Assembly (NCBI GenBank): GCA_902464115.1
Contig: CABQIF010000010.1
Location: 1 to 30,027 of the forward strand
DNA: 30,027 nucleotides
Direction of reading: 5' to 3'
From: an uncultured Ruminococcus sp.
GTDB taxonomy: Bacteria > Bacillota > Clostridia > Oscillospirales > Ruminococcaceae
Position 1 is the first letter of the stretch. Each line of letters opens with the position of its first letter. The position numbers and the translations under genes were made by a program. The notes beneath the pieces were generated by a model. The model saw only the letters and a list, made by a program, of their open reading frames with translations. It did no database searches and had not been told where the DNA came from. Below are positions 22,923-29,062 of the stretch, piece after piece.

Positions 22923-24056
22923 TCAGACCATCTGCGGGGTATCCCACAGCTTCAATTTCGTACCAATGCCCTTCTTCAGAGCGTTCCGATAAACCATTGT
23001 ACCCCATGCCACATCTTCTACCGGCATACCGCCAATGGAATAGATGATAATTTCATCTTCTTTACGGTGCAGCGGAATCCGATTCATCAGGATGTCGCCC
23101 AAATCATCGACCTGTTCCGGCTGCATCTTTCCCTCTGCAATCAAGTCCATGACGTGTACGGCTGGAATCGGAACGGTGTTGTAAGCATTCGGCTTCATCT
23201 CTTCTTCCCACGCTTCATAGAGCTTAATGTTATCGGTTACGGTTCTTGCACGATGGATGATGAAATCATCATCGAACCGCAAGGCAGCGGTGGAACTGAT
23301 CAATGCCCCCGGCTTAATCCATTCTTCTTTGATGTACGGATACAGGCTTGGGTCACCCGTTGGAGTTGAGGTGCTGGCGGAAACAATGTCCGCATCCCGT
23401 ACTGCCTCTTCGATGCTGTCCACTGCAAATACTGTTACATTTGGATACGTTTCCCGAACGTGTTCAATGAACGCTTGCAGGGAAGCCTTTCCTCTGCCTT
23501 TGACTTTAATCGTCTGCACGCTTGGACGAACTGCCATGATTGCAGCCAGTGCAGTTTTGCTCATGACCCCTGGCCCAATGATTGCAACTACTTTTGCATC
23601 TGGTTTCGATAAATGCTTATATCCAACGCCCGGAACTGCTCCGGTTCGGTAGGCAGATAAGATGTTGGCGGACATATAAGCAACCGGTGCTCCGGTATCT
23701 TTATCATTCAGTGTGAGCATTAAGATGGAACGGGGCAAGCCCTTTTCCTTGTTGGCACAGTTGGAACCATACCACTTCATCCCTGCCATATCGAACATAC
23801 CGCCCAAATATGCCGGCATTGCCATAAACCGACGGTCTGGGCCATCGACTGGCATCTCCGGAAACGGAGAGGACGGCGGAAACATCACCATACATCCATG
23901 GGAATTTCCGTTTGCACCGCCCATGCGGTAATCGCCTACTTTCATCAGCTTGAACATTTCTTCCATTGCGTCAATGCAGCCTGCCATATCTTTGACCCCT
24001 GCACGCACCATATCTTCTTCATTCAAGTACAAAAAATCAACCTTCGGATAAGCCAT
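22923..24056 (-). CDS. Ornithine cyclodeaminase/mu-crystallin family protein
   Basis: A 377-residue NAD(P)-binding protein. The Rossmann core reads VVAIIGPGVMSKTALAAIM, preceded by the family's LSAYRTGAVPGVG substrate/nucleotide loop and followed by ADIVSASTSTPTGDPSL. Known family members deaminate ornithine to proline, reduce ketimines, or dehydrogenate alanine or lysine. Some close homologues carry the database label 'tyramine oxidase subunit B', which I would treat as unproven. Start chosen at MAYPKVDF with GGGAGGAATC upstream; a longer frame would run through the leader terminator. It is first of five genes with Fe-S flavoprotein subunits, suggesting chemistry on the same amino acid or its imine. 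Confidence 0.88.
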   Translation of the reverse strand: MAYPKVDFLYLNEEDMVRAGVKDMAGCIDAMEEMFKLMKVGDYRMGGANGNSHGCMVMFPPSSPFPEMPVDGPDRRFMAMPAYLGGMFDMAGMKWYGSNCANKEKGLPRSILMLTLNDKDTGAPVAYMSANILSAYRTGAVPGVGYKHLSKPDAKVVAIIGPGVMSKTALAAIMAVRPSVQTIKVKGRGKASLQAFIEHVRETYPNVTVFAVDSIEEAVRDADIVSASTSTPTGDPSLYPYIKEEWIKPGALISSTAALRFDDDFIIHRARTVTDNIKLYEAWEEEMKPNAYNTVPIPAVHVMDLIAEGKMQPEQVDDLGDILMNRIPLHRKEDEIIIYSIGGMPVEDVAWGTMVYRNALKKGIGTKLKLWDTPQMV

Positions 24057-24074
24057 TTCTGATTCCTCCCAAAT

Positions 24075-24182
24075 AAAAAAGGTGTCCGGCAGTTTGCTTC
24101 TTTGCAAACGACCGAACACCATTGTTCCAATTTGATTGATTTTGTCTGGCTGTCCGTTTTGGAACAACCCCTTGCTGACTAT
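24075..24182 (-). promoter_or_regulatory. Structured leader with terminator ahead of the redox operon
   Basis: About 125 bases of leader. On the minus strand the terminator is GGTGTTCGG/CCGGACACC (24112-24120 with 24081-24089, one U-G) stacked on GTTTGC/GCAAAC, then six T (24075-24080). Upstream, TTGTTCCAA (24159-24167) pairs perfectly with TTGGAACAA (24122-24130). Two competing pairings exist: GGTTGTTCC with GGACAGCC (24148-24155), and GAACA with TGTTC across the terminator's 5' arm (24114-24127). The U-G pair shows the minus strand is the functional one. It matches no riboswitch class I recognise. Confidence 0.7.
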
Positions 24183-24188
24183 GGTTCT

Positions 24189-24232
24189 ATCTTACCACAG
24201 GACAGCGGAAATAAATTGTAAAAATCGGAACA
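24189..24232 (-). promoter_or_regulatory. Redox-operon promoter with shared 19-bp element
   Basis: Minus-strand TAAGAT (24189-24194) is a fair -10 and no -35 is visible. The element AAATTGTAAAAATCGGAAC (plus-strand form, 24213-24231) lies 18 bases upstream, identical in spacing to the copy before the PII-permease -10 and differing at one base of 19. This suggests a common activator. Confidence 0.62.
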
Positions 24233-24248
24233 AGCTTTTTTCTGTTGG

Positions 24249-24662
24249 TCAGATCAGGATTCCGGAAAAGTGGTCGATTTCGTGTTGAATGATCTGTGCC
24301 TCAAAATCTCGGAAAATCTGCTTTTTCTTTTTGAAATGCCGATCTGAATATTCTACGACAATCATGGGATACCGCTGGACAGGACGCTGCCCCGTCAGGG
24401 ACAGACAGCCTTCTTCTGTTTCATAGGTCTGCTTGGAATGGTCAACGATGACGGGGTTGATGAGAATCTGGTAAGTTGCCCCGATCTGTGCCACTAGAAT
24501 CGTCTTTCGCACGCCGATCATGTTGGCTGCCATGCCGACGCAGTGGTCTGCATGGGCGTGAATCGTATCCAATAAATCTTGTATCACCTGCTGGTCTTGC
24601 TTGGTGGCTGGTTCAGATTTCTGGCTGAGGAAAAACGGGTCGGTTACAATTTCTTGTATCAT
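24249..24662 (-). CDS. Peptide deformylase-like metalloprotein
   Basis: A 137-residue Def-family protein. Motif 2 EGCLS (84-88, metal-binding C86) and motif 3 HEIDH (127-131) are intact, so the iron/zinc site is complete. Motif 1, normally GxGLAAxQ, reads GMAANMIG (43-50) with Met in place of the glutamine that helps hold the hydroxide, and the protein is shorter than housekeeping deformylases. It may be a secondary or altered-specificity paralogue. AAAGGAG lies 7 bases from the ATG. It has its own promoter and ends 17 bases from the 19-bp element of the next promoter. Confidence 0.85.
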   Translation of the reverse strand: MIQEIVTDPFFLSQKSEPATKQDQQVIQDLLDTIHAHADHCVGMAANMIGVRKTILVAQIGATYQILINPVIVDHSKQTYETEEGCLSLTGQRPVQRYPMIVVEYSDRHFKKKKQIFRDFEAQIIQHEIDHFSGILI

Positions 24663-24688
24663 GGTCAGACTCCTTTGATTTTTCTTTT

Positions 24689-24717
24689 ATTATAACAAAT
24701 TCTCCTCAGGAATGCAA
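24689..24717 (-). promoter_or_regulatory. Promoter of the deformylase-like gene
   Basis: Minus-strand TTGCAT (24712-24717), 17-bp spacer, TATAAT (24689-24694), about 27 bases upstream of the start codon. Confidence 0.7.
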
Positions 24718-24734
24718 TTTCTTCTTTCTTACAA

Positions 24735-26186
24735 CTATAGCGATTGATTCAGAATCTTTTTTAACAGCATCAAATCTAAAACATTGATTGTTCCATCTGC
24801 ATTGTAATCATACTGCATGGTTTCCCATGTGTCACTAATTCCTCGGTTTAAAAGAAAATTTTGCAACTGCTGCAACCGATAGGCACTTTGATGGGTTTCA
24901 TCCTCTAAGTCCACACGCAGCATCACATCTTTTTCCGTAAAAGGATAGACGGAAATATCATAATAATATTGATGACAGCAATTTTTTTCTGTTGTATCTG
25001 CGGTTATTGATTCTGTATCATTAAATGTAATTGTTCCATGCGGGCAGAAACGCTGAACAGTATATGCCTCAAGCGGTTCTTCTGCAGATGGCAACCGAAA
25101 CAGAACCGTTCCATCCGGACAAAGTAAATAATCTACATCAAAACGATTGGTATGTGCTTGCATTCGCTGTTCTAGTGCCATTTTCACCAATTTTGCTACC
25201 AATTCTTGATTACAAACGCCATCTGCTGTTAAATTTTGCTGTTCCTGAAATTGCATCAACGCTTTTTGTGTACCAGAACCAAACTTTCCATCTACTGTTA
25301 AGTGGAAGCCACCATACTGGTTCAAACAATATTGCAGCCATTTGACACCACTGCTTCGCATCATTCGTTTGGTATCATAATACAATGTTTTCGTTGGTCT
25401 TAAATATGGAATTCCAATCTCTGCATCATTTTCTAGACGTTTTTGATTCGCATAATCAATATAAGAAATGTCAACATCTGTAAATTCCGCCTGCGTAGAA
25501 AGATATTCCATATGGTCAGAATACTGCCAGATACTGCATAAATCACTATAATCATACTGCAATGGCTCTGCAACCTGCTCTGCATAAGGATACCGTGCCA
25601 TCCAAGCTTCAAAATGATGGTCAATGATGCGATCTAAATCTACATAAGTATCAATCCAGGAATAACCCAAATAAATTCCTGCAATATAGCCAGCATCCTG
25701 AATCTTCTCCAGTGCCTGTAAAATCAAATCCGTAAGGGCATCCACGCCCAAATCCATTTGTGTTTGCGATTGTTCAATGTCGATAAAAACCGGATAATCT
25801 ACTTCTCTTCCATCCAACGTATTTAAAAAATTGTCAACACAAATCTGAAATTCTGCTTCTGTTGCTGCACTGCAATAAAAATAAACGCCAACTTTCCAAT
25901 CACACGCTTTTGCTTGTTCGTAGTTTTGAGAAAAAAATCGGTCTTCTTGATAATCAATATTGGAGCGATTTGTTGTTCCTCCTCGAATGATTGCAAAAGA
26001 AAGTTTTTCATCTTCTGTTTTCAATTGTGCCCAATCAATTTCTCCTTGATAAGAAGAAACATCTATCCCGTATTCATAAAACGATATTGCACTTCCTGTA
26101 ATGTCAGAAATACAAAAAAGTGCCTGCAACAGGAAAAAGACCACCAAACCTGCAAAAATCTGTTTTATTCTTTTCAATCTTTTCAA
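24735..26186 (-). CDS. Secreted GH25 lysozyme with peptidoglycan-binding domain and half-dockerin
   Basis: A 483-residue exported muramidase. Residues 1-34 form a signal peptide or anchor (basic MKRLKRIKQ then FAGLVVFFLLQALF). The GH25 domain (about 38-250) has GIDVSSYQGEIDW (D42) and the catalytic VFIDIEQ (D136, E138). A PG_binding_1 repeat follows (VKWLQYCLNQYGG...TVDGKFG, about 281-335), then about 100 residues of unknown fold. The end is a dockerin-like helix (YRLQQLQNFLL) and one calcium loop (YDYNADGTINVLDLMLLKKIL). The start is TTG with GAGGTGG just upstream. It follows the C39-like gene across a 16-bp hairpin. It likely cleaves cell-wall glycan outside the cell; self-wall remodelling or attack on competitors are both possible. 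Confidence 0.9.
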   Translation of the reverse strand: MKRLKRIKQIFAGLVVFFLLQALFCISDITGSAISFYEYGIDVSSYQGEIDWAQLKTEDEKLSFAIIRGGTTNRSNIDYQEDRFFSQNYEQAKACDWKVGVYFYCSAATEAEFQICVDNFLNTLDGREVDYPVFIDIEQSQTQMDLGVDALTDLILQALEKIQDAGYIAGIYLGYSWIDTYVDLDRIIDHHFEAWMARYPYAEQVAEPLQYDYSDLCSIWQYSDHMEYLSTQAEFTDVDISYIDYANQKRLENDAEIGIPYLRPTKTLYYDTKRMMRSSGVKWLQYCLNQYGGFHLTVDGKFGSGTQKALMQFQEQQNLTADGVCNQELVAKLVKMALEQRMQAHTNRFDVDYLLCPDGTVLFRLPSAEEPLEAYTVQRFCPHGTITFNDTESITADTTEKNCCHQYYYDISVYPFTEKDVMLRVDLEDETHQSAYRLQQLQNFLLNRGISDTWETMQYDYNADGTINVLDLMLLKKILNQSL

Positions 26187-26207
26187 TTTTCCACCTCTAA
26201 ACTTGAA

Positions 26208-26247
26208 ATTCCCCTATGAATTTCTGCAATTAAATTCATAGGGGAAT
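26208..26247. other. Perfect 16-bp hairpin between C39-like and GH25 genes
   Basis: ATTCCCCTATGAATTT (26208-26223) and its exact complement (26232-26247) around an 8-base loop. On the minus strand only TTTCAAGTTT follows, a weak U-tract, so it is a leaky terminator or an mRNA-processing/stability element. It ends 10 bases before the GH25 ribosome site. Confidence 0.7.
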
Positions 26248-26286
26248 GGTATCCTCTGTATTTAAGGAGATTCAGACAGACATCAC

Positions 26287-29037
26287 TCAATCTGAAAGAA
26301 TCATTTTTTTCAGCAAAACCAAATCCAGTGCTGTCAATGTGCCGTCAAAATCCATATCCAATTCGTTAAGCTCACTCACACTGTATCCGCTTTCATTCAA
26401 TAAATAATGCTGTAACTGAATGACCTTCGTCAGATATTGTTCAGATGGATCTACCGGCTCTTCCTGCGGCGGTTGTTCTGGCTGTTCTGGTGTTTCGTTG
26501 TCTTCTCCAACACCGATTCCAATGATGGTATCCCCTGCTACACTTGCCTCCAGATAAACAGAATAAGCAGCATTTTCTGGAATTTCAATTTCACAAGAAG
26601 TATCTGTTGTTTCAATATAATCAAAAATGCCATCTTCGGTGACACCATCTGTGTCAAAGATTGTCACGGTATACAAATCGCATCCTTCTACCGGATTCCA
26701 AGACAGTTTTGCATGTGTAGCATCGATCTGTGTAAAGGTCGGAACAACAGTATTCTTATTATCTGTAACAAATGATACGCTTTGTGCATCTGAAATTGTA
26801 TCCAATGCCTCTAAAGAAATTTCTCCGTCCGAAGAAATCGTAATTGTTTGGTCTGAATTCATGTTTTTAATAAAGGACATGCCATCTTCTTCATACAAAT
26901 ACCAATATGCATTGGCATCTTCTGGATTTGGGTCAACCATTTTTAATTTTCCATCTGAAATCGTCAGCATTTTTCCATAGTATGCGTTATAAATCTCAAA
27001 CGTCCAGTTTTCATGTGATATAAATCGCCACATTGATTCATAGGTTGCATCTTCTGCCATATATAATTTATCTGTTTTTAAATTATAAGACAGAGCAGTA
27101 TCATAAGCAGAAGACCGAATCTGAGAGATGGCTTCGTCTTTTTCAGACTGCTGAATGACAGCAAAGGAAATCGGATCACTGGTCAGCGAACCTTTATCAT
27201 TGCTGACAGTCACGGTTGCCGTGTATGTTCCTGCATTCAAAGCAGTTGTAAGTGAATATTCATCCGTCTGGTAATCATACACAACTTCGCCGTTCTCTTC
27301 ATTCCGAATCACCAGATGGTAAGTATCTGCTGTATCACTGTCAAATTCAAAGGCAATGCTTTCTTCTTCCGCAAAGTAATATTTCTGCTCTGCCAACTGC
27401 AATTCTGCAATCGTTGGTTCTTCACTGCCCCCGCAAATCGTAATCGACCGAGCTGCCAGCATTTCTTTCATCTTTGCACGGGATGCATTCCCGAAAATAC
27501 CATCTGCCTTTAAGCCGTTCTGTGACTGGAAACTTTGAACTGCTGCCTTCGTCTTTGGCCCATAGTGTCCATCAATATCCAAACCCGACGACATCGTATT
27601 GTTCAATGCCACTTGCAGCCATCTGACCGTGTCACCCTTAGAGCCAGACTTTAAATTGCCTGACGGTTCGGAATAACCATAACGCAAGATCGTTCCGGTA
27701 GAACTCTGCGGCGGTACATAATCTTTATTCTCCAGCAGTGCTGTCAGTTTGCCTCTGGTATAGATTCCTACAATACCATCCACGCCAAGGCTGTTCAGGC
27801 TCTGGAAGTTCTTGACTGCGTTATAGGTGTTCTTTCCGAACATTCCATCTACGGTCAGCCCTGCATGGATCAGCTGGTTCAAAGATGCTTGCAGCCACTT
27901 GACATCATCGCCACGCATCAACGAACCCTTTGTATATCGCAGTGTTCTGGATGGTGTGCCATAATTGCTGTTATTGCTGGTCTGTCCATCACTGCTGCCA
28001 TTATTCTTCGCCTCTGCTTTCGCTTTCAGACTGGACAGCGTTTTTGTTCCGGCTTTTCCATCCACTGAAAGCCCATTTGCAGACTGATATGCCCGAATCT
28101 GATTCTTTGTTTCTGCTCCCAGATAACCATCTACTGTGCATGCATAGCCCAAGTATGACAATGCAGACTGTAACCACCTAACATCATTTCCGTTCATCAT
28201 CGGAGATTTCTGGTATAACGTTCTTGTTGGGTAGGTGTAGTTCCAAGGCAATTGGCTATCGCTTGCCGTGTTGGTGTCTGGAACTGGTGTCGGACGGCTG
28301 CCACTATAGGATAACCCATACATGCATCTTCCAGATAAGGTATACTTTCCAGAAGAGAAAATACTGCCGCTTACCCAAGCAACCCCTCTTTCTCCACTCC
28401 ATCCACCAATAGAACTGCATCTGGAAGAAGCTCTCGAAGAATCTAACATCAAATATTTTCCAGTCGAAGCATTATAGTCTACAATTGCAATCCAGTGTCC
28501 CGGTACACAACCACAGATTGTTCCGCCATTGCGAACATGTTCCAGTGCAGATGAAACACTGGAATAACTGCCTGCATACGAAAAACCATAAGTAGAACCG
28601 TAATTTTGAGAATAGGCTTTAAAGAATCTCGTATCAACACCATTATTTGCAGTTCGATAGCCATTTGCCTTTGACCAATCTGCAACAAAAGTTGGATCCA
28701 TGAAATTTCCTGTTTTATAGAATACAGAATTGATTACGGAAAATAATCCGCAGGCAGAAGAACCAATTGTTTGGTTTCTACTTCCAATACTTGTCCACAG
28801 ATGATTGTTCCAGTAAGAAACCCCTGTCAAATAGGAATCAATCTGTGCTCTGGAGGTCGAGTCCTGCTGCCAAGCAATTGGAGATGGTGCATTGCAAGTC
28901 AAAGCCTCTGCTGTAATGGCTGCTGGGTCGCTGTAAAATACAGCTGGTGTATAAGACAATCCACCCACCATCAAGGTACAGCTTGTTAAAAACACCATTG
29001 TCTTTTTTGCAATTGCACCCCATTTTTGTTTTTTCAA
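26287..29037 (-). CDS. Secreted C39-like cysteine peptidase with three PG-binding repeats and half-dockerin
   Basis: A 916-residue exported multidomain protein. A signal peptide ends near residue 45 (MVFLTSCTLMVGGLSYTPAV then A-rich). The C39-like papain-fold domain (about 60-240) has Cys96 in SSACGLFSVINSVFY and His181 in PGHWIAIVDY. Three PG_binding_1 repeats start near 285, 378 and 470 (VRWLQ/VKWLQ...DG..G). Next come an Ig-like region (about 545-628), a tryptophan-rich beta domain (about 645-755) and an FN3-like domain (about 765-830). A Pro/Glu linker precedes a dockerin-like end with one calcium loop (LDMDFDGTLTALDLVLLKKMI). The start is TTG with AAAGGGG upstream. A tandem paralogue ends 25 bases before it. 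Confidence 0.85.
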   Translation of the reverse strand: MKKQKWGAIAKKTMVFLTSCTLMVGGLSYTPAVFYSDPAAITAEALTCNAPSPIAWQQDSTSRAQIDSYLTGVSYWNNHLWTSIGSRNQTIGSSACGLFSVINSVFYKTGNFMDPTFVADWSKANGYRTANNGVDTRFFKAYSQNYGSTYGFSYAGSYSSVSSALEHVRNGGTICGCVPGHWIAIVDYNASTGKYLMLDSSRASSRCSSIGGWSGERGVAWVSGSIFSSGKYTLSGRCMYGLSYSGSRPTPVPDTNTASDSQLPWNYTYPTRTLYQKSPMMNGNDVRWLQSALSYLGYACTVDGYLGAETKNQIRAYQSANGLSVDGKAGTKTLSSLKAKAEAKNNGSSDGQTSNNSNYGTPSRTLRYTKGSLMRGDDVKWLQASLNQLIHAGLTVDGMFGKNTYNAVKNFQSLNSLGVDGIVGIYTRGKLTALLENKDYVPPQSSTGTILRYGYSEPSGNLKSGSKGDTVRWLQVALNNTMSSGLDIDGHYGPKTKAAVQSFQSQNGLKADGIFGNASRAKMKEMLAARSITICGGSEEPTIAELQLAEQKYYFAEEESIAFEFDSDTADTYHLVIRNEENGEVVYDYQTDEYSLTTALNAGTYTATVTVSNDKGSLTSDPISFAVIQQSEKDEAISQIRSSAYDTALSYNLKTDKLYMAEDATYESMWRFISHENWTFEIYNAYYGKMLTISDGKLKMVDPNPEDANAYWYLYEEDGMSFIKNMNSDQTITISSDGEISLEALDTISDAQSVSFVTDNKNTVVPTFTQIDATHAKLSWNPVEGCDLYTVTIFDTDGVTEDGIFDYIETTDTSCEIEIPENAAYSVYLEASVAGDTIIGIGVGEDNETPEQPEQPPQEEPVDPSEQYLTKVIQLQHYLLNESGYSVSELNELDMDFDGTLTALDLVLLKKMILSD
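27145..27230 (-). repeat. 86-base near-identical tract, copy 1
   Basis: Matches 29942-30027 at all but one position (27175). It encodes the end of the Ig-like region, including TATVTVSNDKGSLTSDPISF. The sequence immediately on the low-coordinate side diverges strongly between the two genes. Confidence 0.95.
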
Positions 29038-29062
29038 AATGACAACCCCTTTCTAGTTTTGA

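Noticed and set aside
24057..24182. T-box, glycine or lysine riboswitch in the redox-operon leader
   Set aside because: No T-box sequence (TGGNACCGCG), no specifier-like layout and none of the conserved cores of those riboswitches. Kept instead as an unclassified leader.
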